Source: Fimenecus sp045632525 (lineage in GTDB: Bacteria > Bacillota > Clostridia > Oscillospirales > Acutalibacteraceae). Taken from it: a stretch of 27,018 bases of DNA. The first letter of the stretch is position 1, and each line of letters starts with the position of its first letter. Location of the stretch: the NCBI GenBank assembly GCA_045632525.1, contig JAZQWV010000069.1:1-27018 (forward strand), in the 5' to 3' direction. Of the stretch, positions 14,147 through 20,981 are shown one piece after another. A model generated the notes under the pieces. That model was given only the letters and a program-made list of their open reading frames with translations, had not been told where the DNA came from and did no database searches. A program made the translations under genes and the position numbers.

Positions 14147-15043
14147 TTAAGATTCTAAATATTCAATATATTCTTCAAGACAAAGCCCAAGTTGATTCAT
14201 TTTCTTTGCGTGTTCAACGCCAACATATCTATAATGCCAAGGCTCATAAATGATTTCTGTTATCTTTGTTTTGTCTTTTGGATAACGAAGAATAAACCCA
14301 TAATTTTCTGCATTCTCTACCAACCACTTGAAATGTGGTGTTTTTGCAAAGTTTTCTGTAAGGTCTGTGCTTCCCTTTGCAAGAATATCTATTGCTAAAC
14401 CTACATTATGTTCACTTGTTCCGGGATATGCTATTTCTGTATTTGTTCTTGATATTGCTTCTTCACGAGAAAAACCAACATCAATGAAACTGTTTACATA
14501 GTTATTGAAGTTTCTGTTTTGTCTTACAATGCTGCGATAACCTGAATAAAAGTTCAATGGTACGCCAGCTTCTTCTGCTGCCTTGAACATTGCTTTGAGT
14601 GGCTCATAAGCACTTCTGTCAATAGCTTGAATGCTAAAGTCTGACTTGTTCAAAATTGCATTATCAACTGCTTGTCCATTTGACCAATAAACCAAATCCC
14701 AAACATAATTTTCAGGCAACTCATTATAGTTATTCAATAACATCAAGAGTTTTCCGTGCTTATTAATGTCTGTTGGGACAGCTTTTGGTGCGCGATATTT
14801 TGCATATTGATAAAATGAATTTGTAACAGGCTTTGTTGTGCTTGTAGTACTTGTTTTAGTGGTTGTTGTTGAGCTTGGACTTGTAGTTGTTGTCGTTGTA
14901 GTTGTTGTCGTTGTAGTTGTAGTTGTGGTAGAAGCTTCTTTTTCGTCAACTCTATTTGTCAACTGACTAACACAAATTACAATAAGTACAATACAAATTA
15001 CAGCAATAAATATAATTTGGGAAAATTTAAATTTAATATCCAT
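14147..15043 (-). CDS. VanY-type D-alanyl-D-alanine carboxypeptidase (M15B), membrane anchored
   Basis: M15B peptidases trim the terminal D-Ala of peptidoglycan stem peptides. The 298-residue product has an N-terminal membrane anchor (about 8-27), a Ser/Thr stalk with sixteen consecutive Thr (39-54) and a catalytic domain with FYSGYRS (164-171), the zinc motif SEHNVGLAID (His212, Asp219) and EPWHYRYVG (catalytic Glu267, zinc His270). ATG 15043 is chosen because GGAG lies 9 nt upstream; the ATG 15 bp earlier has none. The Thr tract is encoded by mixed ACA/ACT/ACG codons with a repeated 15-bp unit, so it is a genuine stalk, perhaps O-glycosylated, and not a slippage artefact. Resistance to glycopeptides should not be inferred: no van regulators are present. 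Confidence 0.9.
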   Translation of the reverse strand: MDIKFKFSQIIFIAVICIVLIVICVSQLTNRVDEKEASTTTTTTTTTTTTTTTTSPSSTTTTKTSTTSTTKPVTNSFYQYAKYRAPKAVPTDINKHGKLLMLLNNYNELPENYVWDLVYWSNGQAVDNAILNKSDFSIQAIDRSAYEPLKAMFKAAEEAGVPLNFYSGYRSIVRQNRNFNNYVNSFIDVGFSREEAISRTNTEIAYPGTSEHNVGLAIDILAKGSTDLTENFAKTPHFKWLVENAENYGFILRYPKDKTKITEIIYEPWHYRYVGVEHAKKMNQLGLCLEEYIEYLES

Positions 15044-15068
15044 GATATCACACTCCATATAATATTAT

Positions 15069-15097
15069 ATTATACAGAAATAATTGACAATTTTCAA
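15069..15097 (-). promoter_or_regulatory. Promoter of the carboxypeptidase-plsC unit
   Basis: On the minus strand TTGAAA (15092-15097), 17 nt, TATAAT (15069-15074), about 26 bp before the chosen ATG. Confidence 0.8.
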
Positions 15098-15187
15098 CAC
15101 TTGTTATAAGAATGATAAAAATATTAACAAATATTTAACAAAAAGACATTTCGACGGTATTTTTAGGGGAATAATTCGATATTTATC

Positions 15188-15216
15188 TTGACTTTTTTGC
15201 AATTTTATTGTAAATT
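15188..15216 (+). promoter_or_regulatory. Possible promoter of the 15257 gene
   Basis: TTGACT (15188-15193), 17 nt, TAAATT (15211-15216), preceded by TG. The -10 matches consensus at only four positions. The ribosome site GAAAGGGG (15240-15247) follows and includes a GGGTACCC palindrome. Confidence 0.4.
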
Positions 15217-15256
15217 TATAGGGTAAAGGTTTAATATCGGAAAGGGGTACCCTAAC

Positions 15257-16237
15257 ATGGCTAAAAAAGTTATTACACCAGAAGAATATAAAGCAAAACA
15301 GGCTAAAAAAGCTGCTAAAAGAAAGAAGTTTTTTGAGTTATTCTTAAAGACTCTTGCTTTGTGTCTTGCAATGGCATTGGTTTACAGTGCAACAACAATT
15401 GCTTACACAAGAATTGAAATGCTCACTCCTGATGAAGTGGTTGATGCTGATGGCGGCTTGAAAGATGGATTTGAAGATGTTGATTCAGGCAATTCAGGTT
15501 CAACAGGTAGCACAGGCACAACTGATTCAGGCAATACAGGTAACACAGGCACAACTGATTCAGGCAATACAGGTAATACAGGTAATACAGGCAACACAGG
15601 CACAACAAATGCAGGCACATCTGCTGCTGACCAAGAAGTTCTTGACATGTATAAAAAAGGCGTTACTGCTGCTAGAACAAACTCAAAGTCAGTTATCCGT
15701 GTAAAAGACGGTGCTATTAACTATAAAGGCGTTGCTGAAGCAGGCAAACTTTCAAGTGTTTTATCAACACTTATGGATATGTTTATGGTTAAGGATAAGG
15801 CTTCAATGGAAGCTAAGAATGAAGAATGGGATAAAACAAAGCTTCCTGACCCAAGCGCTCTTACACTCAATGGTATTAAAGATATTAGAAGAGAAGACAA
15901 AGGCAATACTTATGTGATTACAGTTGTTGCTAAAGATGCAAAGAACCCTAAAGCAGGTGCTGACGGTGTTGGTTCAGTTGCAGGCGTTATCGAAGAAAGC
16001 CAGATTACAGGTGCTATTGGTTCAGTTCCAGGTCTTACTTTGGAAGGTATCAGCATTGATTATGAAAATGTAACAGCAGTTGCAACAATTGATAAGGCAA
16101 CAGGTAACTGTATCGCTCTTGACCTTGATGCTCCTTGCTTCCTTAATGTTGGATATGCAAAAGTTCCGCTTCTTGGTGAAGTTAACGATGCAAAGGTTGG
16201 TATTGAAGTTATCACAGAATACAAGATTTCTTATTAA
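15257..16237 (+). CDS. Cell-surface protein with Gly-Asn-Thr-rich stalk, unknown
   Basis: I do not recognise a family for this 326-residue protein. It has a lysine-rich cytoplasmic start (residues 1-25), one membrane helix (about 28-50), an acidic segment, a low-complexity stalk (77-120) of SGNTGNTGTTD-like repeats, and a C-terminal domain of about 200 residues rich in beta-type stretches (TYVITVVAKDAKN, VGIEVITEYKISY). The domain contains a long helix around DMFMVKDKASMEAKNEEWDK. No sorting motif is present, so the N-terminal helix is the likely anchor, with the domain outside the cell. Start choice is firm: GAAAGGGG lies 9 nt before the ATG. It has its own promoter candidate and terminator. 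Binding or sensing is possible but not supported by a motif. Confidence 0.82.
   Translation: MAKKVITPEEYKAKQAKKAAKRKKFFELFLKTLALCLAMALVYSATTIAYTRIEMLTPDEVVDADGGLKDGFEDVDSGNSGSTGSTGTTDSGNTGNTGTTDSGNTGNTGNTGNTGTTNAGTSAADQEVLDMYKKGVTAARTNSKSVIRVKDGAINYKGVAEAGKLSSVLSTLMDMFMVKDKASMEAKNEEWDKTKLPDPSALTLNGIKDIRREDKGNTYVITVVAKDAKNPKAGADGVGSVAGVIEESQITGAIGSVPGLTLEGISIDYENVTAVATIDKATGNCIALDLDAPCFLNVGYAKVPLLGEVNDAKVGIEVITEYKISY
15515..15580 (+). repeat. Tandem 33-bp coding repeat in the surface-protein stalk
   Basis: Two 33-bp units (15515-15547 and 15548-15580) differ at one base and each encode GTTDSGNTGNT; shorter 9-bp GGTAATACA-type units follow to about 15607. Near-identity at DNA level suggests recent expansion and a length-variable stalk. 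Confidence 0.85.
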
Positions 16238-16253
16238 TTAAAACTTTAAAAAT

Positions 16254-16286
16254 AAAGGACTTAACTCATTGAGTTAGGTCCTTTTT
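16254..16286 (+). terminator. Terminator of the 15257 gene
   Basis: AAAGGACTTAACTC (16254-16267) pairs with GAGTTAGGTCCTTT (16271-16284) around an ATT loop, with one G-U pair, followed by more T and GTTTTATTT. Confidence 0.92.
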
Positions 16287-16337
16287 GTTTTATTTAACAA
16301 ATTTGAATTTGTCGAACTGCTTAATATGTGATTTCTC

Positions 16338-16448
16338 GGCTTCCCTTGTCAGGAGAGCTGTCGCGTAGCGACTGAGGGGTAGTTGGATTACTTATTGTAT
16401 CTCTCTCCCTCCGTCACCTGAGGTGACACCTCCCTCGTCAGAGGGAGG
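16338..16448. repeat. Composite palindromic intergenic element
   Basis: The region holds GTCGC-GTA-GCGAC (16360-16372), GTCACC-TGA-GGTGAC (16413-16427) and an 8-bp hairpin CCTCCCTC-GTCA-GAGGGAGG (16429-16448), set in CTCCC-rich flanks. It ends in a perfect 14-bp palindrome, GCAATTATAATTGC (16448-16461). GC content is far above the surroundings. I associate similar CTCCCTC/GAGGGAG elements with dispersed intergenic repeats in gut Clostridia, but only from memory. No ORF is contained. Confidence 0.7.
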
Positions 16449-16477
16449 CAATTATAATTGCAACGCAGTTCTAATGT

Positions 16478-16509
16478 TCTGCACTCTGCACTTTGCACTC
16501 TGCGTTCTG
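16478..16509. repeat. 7-bp tandem repeat (TCTGCAC)
   Basis: TCTGCAC occurs twice, then TTTGCAC and TCTGCGT, then TCTG, in register from 16478. It is adjacent to the palindromic element and may belong to it. Confidence 0.7.
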
Positions 16510-16535
16510 TTTACAAACCCCAATTTGTCAACTTT

Positions 16536-17075
16536 TTACTCTTCAGTCTGTTTGCCCAAGAAAGATGCGGCAACAGAGATTAGTTTGATTTCGGTCTGTG
16601 TGGGCATACTACCATCAGAGTTGAGCATAAGCACAACTGCACCTGCAACATCTCCACCACCAATGATGGGGTAGGCAATTCCCGCTTCTTTTTCGCTGTC
16701 TGCAAGCGGATATAAAGCCTTAATGTCGGGGGACGCAACATAAAATTCTCTGTCTTCAATCATATCTTCCAACGCAGTTGAAATTCTTTTGTCAAGTGCG
16801 TCCTTTTTAGGCATACCCGAAACCGCAATAACATGGTCACGGTCTGTGATAATAACGGGCAAGTTTGTAGCCCTGTTCAACACATCGGTATATTGACTGG
16901 CAAATTCTGACAATTCACCAATGGGGGAATACTTTTTAAAAATAACTTCCCCGTCAGATGCCGTGTAAATTTCCAAAGGGTCTCCCTCGCGGATTCGCAT
17001 AGTCCTACGAATCTCTTTCGGAATAACAACCCTTCCCAAATCGTCAATTCTACGAACTATTCCTGTCGCTTTCAT
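16536..17075 (-). CDS. spoVT: Stage V sporulation protein T
   Basis: SpoVT is a forespore transcription regulator that tunes sigma-G dependent genes and spore coat/germination properties. The 179-residue product has the AbrB-type swapped-hairpin DNA-binding domain at 1-50 (MKATGIVRRIDDLGRVVIPK, then EIRRTMRIREGDPLEIY) and a GAF-like domain at about 56-178. Length agrees with Bacillus SpoVT (178). An AAGGAG site precedes the ATG. The promoter at 17133-17161 overlaps the terminator of the restriction-modification operon. A second copy of the upstream region and first 11 codons lies at 20589-20720. No clear terminator follows. Its presence is the best evidence that the host forms spores. Confidence 0.95.
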   Translation of the reverse strand: MKATGIVRRIDDLGRVVIPKEIRRTMRIREGDPLEIYTASDGEVIFKKYSPIGELSEFASQYTDVLNRATNLPVIITDRDHVIAVSGMPKKDALDKRISTALEDMIEDREFYVASPDIKALYPLADSEKEAGIAYPIIGGGDVAGAVVLMLNSDGSMPTQTEIKLISVAASFLGKQTEE

Positions 17076-17132
17076 ATATACATTTCTCCTTAAATTACAA
17101 ATTGTGTTGTTATTATCTGTTAAAAGGGAAAA

Positions 17133-17161
17133 AATATACTATAAAAGCAAAACAAAGTCAG
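17133..17161 (-). promoter_or_regulatory. Promoter of spoVT
   Basis: On the minus strand CTGACT (17156-17161), 17 nt, TATATT (17133-17138). The fossil copy conserves the arrangement (CTGACA, 18 nt, TATAAT), which supports it. A sigma-G promoter, as in Bacillus, could not be recognised with confidence. Confidence 0.6.
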
Positions 17162-17184
17162 CACAAAAATACTGACCTTGTTTT
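17149..17184 (-). terminator. Terminator of the restriction-modification operon
   Basis: Minus-strand arms AAAACAAGGTCAG (17172-17184) and CTGACTTTGTTTT (17149-17161) pair over 13 bp with one G-U, followed by GCTTTT. The second arm contains the spoVT -35. Confidence 0.7.
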
Positions 17185-17189
17185 TAAAT

Positions 17190-18176
17190 TCAAATTGTAT
17201 TAAGTATACCGGAAAAACCATTTACAACTTTATCTATAGTATAATCTGTCACATATTTAGGCGGATATTCAGGAACAAGCACAGCCTTTAACCTTTCGCC
17301 TTTTGGCTTTCTTCCATATGAAAATTTATACCTATTGTTTGTTATACAGTGAGCATAATATATTTTTTCTTGTAAACTCATATTTCGTTTTGGAATTAAA
17401 ACCGAAACATTGCTATTAGGAACAAATTCAAAAGTAGAAACATAGGAAAAAGTATGACTTCCTTGACCATCAGTAGAAACATAGAGCGTTCCAGACGGAA
17501 AAATTTTTTCTTCGGGAACGAGATTCTTATTAACAAATGCATCGATACTAGTCTCTTGTCTGTATGACGGTCTAATGTAAGGTATCCAATTTTCGCTATC
17601 CTTTGTTTTACTTCTTATTACCTGTGACGATGCTATCCCATTTTCAACAGTAAAGATATCATCCAATCGAACAGACTTTGTGTTTAACGGGTATATGGAG
17701 TTATCTTTTGGAAATTCAGTCTGTTTAATTAGATTTTCTCCATATTTTGCTATAGACATTGAGTGAACATATTGTGGAATGCTATCTAATGTGGGGATTG
17801 GTAAATCCGGCAATGTAGCATTTGCTTGTCGCCCATAACTATATTTATATTGGTTAGCACGTATACAGTGACAATAATATAACTTTACAGATGTACTCAT
17901 TTTTATTTTTGGAGTCAAAACCATTACATGAAAACCAGTATAAAAAGGAGATTGTTGTAAAAACGTCTCTAACACGCTACCGCCAACAGCTACTGTAAGT
18001 AATCCTGCGGGAAAAGGTTTTTCTGTTGGAATAATTTTCACCTTGTCAGAAACTCCGTTTCGCTTAGCTGTTCTTGATACGAAATTTATACCATTGGGAT
18101 CCTTTTCTAAATATATAAGTTCTAACGAATTTCCATATCTAACATCGAATAAATCGCTAATTTTACAGGTCTTCAT
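17190..18176 (-). CDS. Specificity subunit, BcgI-like type IIB restriction-modification system
   Basis: This 328-residue protein resembles HsdS/BcgI B subunits, which recognise a bipartite DNA site for the partner methylase-nuclease. It is an internal duplication: KLYYCHCIRANQYKYSYGRQ (98-117) matches KIYYAHCITNNRYKFSYGRK (271-290), each closing one target-recognition domain (about 1-145 and 165-325). Only these motifs are conserved; the differing halves fit recognition of two different half-sites. BcgI B is about 340 residues, a close match. ATG 18176 follows GGGGGTG at 9 nt; a GTG 12 bp earlier is possible. It overlaps the A subunit gene by 14 bp. The recognition sequence cannot be predicted. 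Confidence 0.85.
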   Translation of the reverse strand: MKTCKISDLFDVRYGNSLELIYLEKDPNGINFVSRTAKRNGVSDKVKIIPTEKPFPAGLLTVAVGGSVLETFLQQSPFYTGFHVMVLTPKIKMSTSVKLYYCHCIRANQYKYSYGRQANATLPDLPIPTLDSIPQYVHSMSIAKYGENLIKQTEFPKDNSIYPLNTKSVRLDDIFTVENGIASSQVIRSKTKDSENWIPYIRPSYRQETSIDAFVNKNLVPEEKIFPSGTLYVSTDGQGSHTFSYVSTFEFVPNSNVSVLIPKRNMSLQEKIYYAHCITNNRYKFSYGRKPKGERLKAVLVPEYPPKYVTDYTIDKVVNGFSGILNTI

Positions 18177-20019
18177 TCTCCTCGTCACCCCCTACTACAC
18201 CAGTCATATCCATAAAGTTAAACATAAGGTATTTTTTAATTGTTGTTTCATAATCTTCAAAGCCAAATTCATCATAATTGGTTTCTAGATAGGCTTCAAC
18301 ACACCATTCGTCTTTTTCACTTACCTCACGCATAAGACTAAACTTGTCTATTACCTCACGATTTCTAAATGCAGAAACCCATTTTTCCCGAATGTCATCC
18401 CAAGTGTGATTTGCGTCAATACGTCCCTTGTTTTTCATTTTCACAAAACCATCATCACGACAATATGCAAACCATGTTTTCTTTCCCTTTGGATGCGGCT
18501 TATGAGCAGTTATAATTACGGCACAAGTAACAGTATTTACTTTAGAATTATGGAACAATTCTTCCGGCATAGAAAGCACCGCTTCAAGGGTATGCTTTTC
18601 CAAAACTCTCTTTCTGAGGTTTTCTGCAATGGTTGATTTTTCAATAACACAACTAATAGGAATGATAGCTATACAGGTGCCACCTGGCTCTAATGCATCA
18701 AGGTTGTTTAAGATAAACTCAAACTCTTCAATATCAGATGCTTTACTCTTGTACGGTGGATTTAAAAGACCGACTGTCGGTTTGAAATTCTTTTTTACAT
18801 CTTCTGTTTCTTTAAAGCAGTCTCCCCAATAAATATTTGTTCTACCATCACGGTGAATAATCATATTTGAAATAAGAAGCGTATAAATATCATCTTGAAA
18901 TTCAATGCCGACTAATTGTTTTCCTTTTATGTCCTTTTCTTTGGCCTGGTCTCCCTTGGCATCAATAAGCATACGTTTCATAGCGCTAATCAAAAAGCCA
19001 CCCGTGCCACAGCAATTATCCAAAACAACACTGTTCTTATCAACGCCAGCCAATTCAGCAAACAAATCTGTAATATGTGGCGGAGTTAATACAATACCAA
19101 GACCCTTGTCATTGTTAGCGTATCGCAAAAATTCTATATAGAATTGGCTCACAGTATCTACATACTGATGTGTGACCATAAAACCGTTTATCTCTCGGTC
19201 GATCTCATCAATAAGATCTTCAAGAAACTTCTTGCCAGTTTTCGCATCAGTCAGTGCGGGATTCGTCTTAACAAAACCAAATGCCTGTGTCAAAACATCT
19301 ATTTTTTTCTGTGGTATATCTCCACTTGATAACTGCCCCTCTATAGCGGTATAAAGAGATTTTACCAACTGTGCTACTTTTTCGTACTTTTTATATCCGT
19401 CTTTAAAAGCGCGATCTTTTAATGCAATCAAAATACCACTTATGAGCAGAGCTCGCTGAGACTCTTTTATTTTCTTCGCGTGAAGCGTCTCGTTCAAAGT
19501 TTTTGTATAGGCAATCAATTTCGCATAATCTTGATTGAATTTGTAATTACTCTGGTTGATACCATCAAAATACTCTTTTACAGTCAAAAGCACATCATCA
19601 AAAAGGGGATATGCTTTTTTATCTTCTTTAAGATGAAGATAGTGAGATATCTTAAAACGGTGTTCTTCTTCGCCACTAATACCTATAGCAAGAACATCAA
19701 ATTCTTTTGACAAAAAAGAAGCATACAACAAAGCACCGTCAACAGCATAGTCTGCATAGTTATCCTTTGTTTCGCTTTCGTGTTTGTTAATATCAGCTTT
19801 AGCCTCAACAACAATAATCAATTCAGGATACGCCTTAGAATATAGGATAAAATCTGGGTATCCATTTTTATTGCCCTTTTTAGATGCATTCTTTAATAAT
19901 TTATCGATTTTAGCGTTATCGCTCTTTTGTTCTTCAACAACAATATCATTATCATCATAATAACCTTTGCTTCTAAGCATATCTCTAAAAATTGCATAGG
20001 TTTTTGCTTCGTTTGCCAT
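18163..20019 (-). CDS. Methylase-nuclease subunit, BcgI-like type IIB restriction-modification system
   Basis: The 618-residue protein joins a nuclease to an N6-adenine methyltransferase, as in BcgI A (about 637 residues). The N-terminal part has a PD-(D/E)xK site: YPDFILY (Asp56) and VVEAKAD (Glu72, Lys74). A helical region follows (about 150-280), then the gamma-class methyltransferase: LTPPHITDLF (motif X, near 311), LDNCCGTGGFL (motif I, 333-343), GIEFQDD and LNPPY (motif IV, Asn420). With the two-domain specificity subunit this predicts a type IIB system that methylates its site and cuts on both sides when unmethylated. It starts 2 bp after the regulator gene, with AGGA as site. A type I HsdM alone is excluded by the nuclease domain and absent hsdR. 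Confidence 0.9.
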   Translation of the reverse strand: MANEAKTYAIFRDMLRSKGYYDDNDIVVEEQKSDNAKIDKLLKNASKKGNKNGYPDFILYSKAYPELIIVVEAKADINKHESETKDNYADYAVDGALLYASFLSKEFDVLAIGISGEEEHRFKISHYLHLKEDKKAYPLFDDVLLTVKEYFDGINQSNYKFNQDYAKLIAYTKTLNETLHAKKIKESQRALLISGILIALKDRAFKDGYKKYEKVAQLVKSLYTAIEGQLSSGDIPQKKIDVLTQAFGFVKTNPALTDAKTGKKFLEDLIDEIDREINGFMVTHQYVDTVSQFYIEFLRYANNDKGLGIVLTPPHITDLFAELAGVDKNSVVLDNCCGTGGFLISAMKRMLIDAKGDQAKEKDIKGKQLVGIEFQDDIYTLLISNMIIHRDGRTNIYWGDCFKETEDVKKNFKPTVGLLNPPYKSKASDIEEFEFILNNLDALEPGGTCIAIIPISCVIEKSTIAENLRKRVLEKHTLEAVLSMPEELFHNSKVNTVTCAVIITAHKPHPKGKKTWFAYCRDDGFVKMKNKGRIDANHTWDDIREKWVSAFRNREVIDKFSLMREVSEKDEWCVEAYLETNYDEFGFEDYETTIKKYLMFNFMDMTGVVGGDEENEDL

Positions 20020-20021
20020 AA

Positions 20022-20348
20022 TTATATCCTCATACTTTCTCTAAGTTTTTGAATCTCTTCTGGATTTTTGGTAAGATAATCAACAATGTCTTTTGGCAGT
20101 TCACCTCTACCAACAGCGGCTTTGTCTAAAAATTCCAACTTTTCATTTTCGTTTAGTTTTAGTAAAGCAATAATTTGTTCTTGCTTATCTGGGGTGGGTG
20201 GATTTATTCGATTATGGAAAATGTCAAAAAGATAGGTTTTAGACACTTTTAAATCTTCGGCAAATTTAGCTTGCGTATAATGTTTCTCTTTTAAGAGTGC
20301 AACAAAATATGCACCAAACGTACCCACCTGATATTTAGTTTTAGCCAC
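20022..20348 (-). CDS. XRE-family regulator of the restriction-modification operon
   Basis: This 108-residue protein has a lambda repressor-like helix-turn-helix at about residues 12-66 (YTQAKFAEDLKVSKTYLFDI). A C-terminal helical part (GELPKDIVDYLTKNPEE) follows. As first gene of the operon it likely acts like a controller protein, repressing or timing expression of the nuclease and methylase. GTG 20348 is the start: GGAGGTGA stands 4 nt upstream and an in-frame ATG is absent. The promoter just upstream is overlapped by an AGTAAA/TTTACT inverted repeat, its probable operator. Typical C-proteins are shorter (about 80 residues), so it may be a plain autorepressor. Confidence 0.85.
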   Translation of the reverse strand: MAKTKYQVGTFGAYFVALLKEKHYTQAKFAEDLKVSKTYLFDIFHNRINPPTPDKQEQIIALLKLNENEKLEFLDKAAVGRGELPKDIVDYLTKNPEEIQKLRESMRI

Positions 20349-20364
20349 CGTCTCACCTCCAAAA

Positions 20365-20421
20365 AGTAAATGAGTAAACTAACTACTTTACTATCTTATC
20401 ATATAGTATTAAAAATTGCAA
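20365..20421 (-). promoter_or_regulatory. Promoter and candidate operator of the restriction-modification operon
   Basis: On the minus strand TTGCAA (20416-20421), 17 nt with an extended TGA, TAAGAT (20393-20398). Directly downstream is AGTAAA (20373-20378), 8 nt, TTTACT (20387-20392), plus a third half site AGTAAA (20365-20370). A protein bound there would cover the transcription start, fitting autorepression by the XRE regulator. Confidence 0.7.
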
Positions 20422-20427
20422 GAGAAA

Positions 20428-20452
20428 AGCGCAATCTTTTTCAGATTACGCT
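20428..20452 (-). terminator. Terminator-like hairpin upstream of the restriction-modification operon
   Basis: Minus-strand AGCGTAATCT (20443-20452) pairs with AGATTGCGCT (20428-20437), one mismatch, loop of 5, followed by TTTTCTCTT. It would stop transcripts coming from the spoVT-like fossil promoter. Confidence 0.6.
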
Positions 20453-20588
20453 CACAAAAATTGATATATGTAGTTTTATTTTGAAAAACCGACCCAAAAC
20501 CCTGTTTTGACACCCTTGTGTTCAATAGGACAAACCAACGAAAAACCCCGTATTTATGCGGCTTTATAGCTCTTGGTGTTATTATACC

Positions 20589-20720
20589 TCATTTATCAAT
20601 TCTTCTCACAATCCCAGTTGCTTTCATATATAAAAACTCCTTTTAATTTCAATGTTGATACTATTATTTGTGATTAAAGGGAAATTATACTTTGTCAAAA
20701 AGCTTTTTGTCAGCTTATTT
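20589..20720 (-). pseudogene. Fossil 5' end of a spoVT/abrB-like gene with its promoter region
   Basis: Minus-strand ATG at 20627, with AAAAGGAG upstream, encodes MKATGIVRRIDK then stop (TGA, 20589-20591). The first 11 residues are identical to SpoVT, while 8 of 33 bases differ, all synonymous. The upstream 90 bp also aligns with the spoVT leader: CTGACA and TATAAT boxes, a TTTCCCTTT stretch, and TATATATGAAAGC around the start. The rest of the gene is gone. Synonymous-only divergence shows the copy evolved as a functional gene before truncation, so it is a homologue from another lineage or an old paralogue, not a recent duplicate. The fragment spans the promoter-proximal region up to about 20720. 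Confidence 0.85.
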
Positions 20721-20731
20721 ATTGTAAAAAA

Positions 20732-20881
20732 ATGTGTCAAAACGCGTCAAAGTGCTATGAAAAAAATGTGTCAAAACGCGTCACAATTTTTGCGATTTTT
20801 TAGGCTCAAAAATGCCAAAACCCTAGCAAATGCGTGGTTTTTGTAAAAAATAAACGCAAATTTATGTGTCAAAACGCGTCA
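20732..20881 (+). repeat. Three identical 18-bp direct repeats
   Basis: ATGTGTCAAAACGCGTCA occurs exactly at 20732-20749, 20766-20783 and 20864-20881, so starts are 34 and 98 bp apart. The core GTGTCAAAAC appears once more, inverted, at 20504-20513, on the far side of the spoVT-like fossil. The rest of 20453-20937 has no gene that I can support; besides these repeats and the fossil it holds only AT-rich spacer. Confidence 0.9.
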
Positions 20882-20937
20882 TTCAAAAGCCGATATTTTG
20901 AGAAAAATTGAACATAAATATAAAGAAAAAAGAAAAA

Positions 20938-20970
20938 CCCCACTCTGCACTTTAAGGGTACAGAGCGGGG
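20938..20970 (-). terminator. Terminator of the small secreted-protein gene
   Basis: On the minus strand CCCCGCTCTG (20961-20970) pairs with CAGAGTGGGG (20938-20947) with one G-U, loop of 13, followed by TTTTTCTTTTTTC. The wobble makes it stronger on the minus strand, in line with the gene at 20982-21389. Confidence 0.9.
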
Positions 20971-20981
20971 CTTTTGACTAA

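Noticed and set aside
14881..14935. Frameshift or sequencing artefact at the Thr tract
   Set aside because: Codons are mixed ACA/ACT/ACG and the frame continues into an intact catalytic domain.
14147..15043. Glycopeptide resistance gene vanY
   Set aside because: The M15B family is common in wall metabolism; no vanRS/HAX genes are nearby.
15487..15610. Collagen-like Gly-X-Y repeat
   Set aside because: The Gly spacing is not a continuous triplet and Pro is absent.
15403..15648. Antisense ORF rich in Val-Leu-Pro over the surface-protein stalk
   Set aside because: It is the reverse reading of the Gly-Asn-Thr repeat, without a ribosome site.
18163..20019. Plain type I HsdM
   Set aside because: An N-terminal PD-(D/E)xK site is fused to the methyltransferase and no hsdR gene is present; size fits BcgI A.
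20732..20881. CRISPR remnant from the 18-bp repeats
   Set aside because: Repeat is too short, spacing is irregular (34 and 98 bp) and no cas genes occur.
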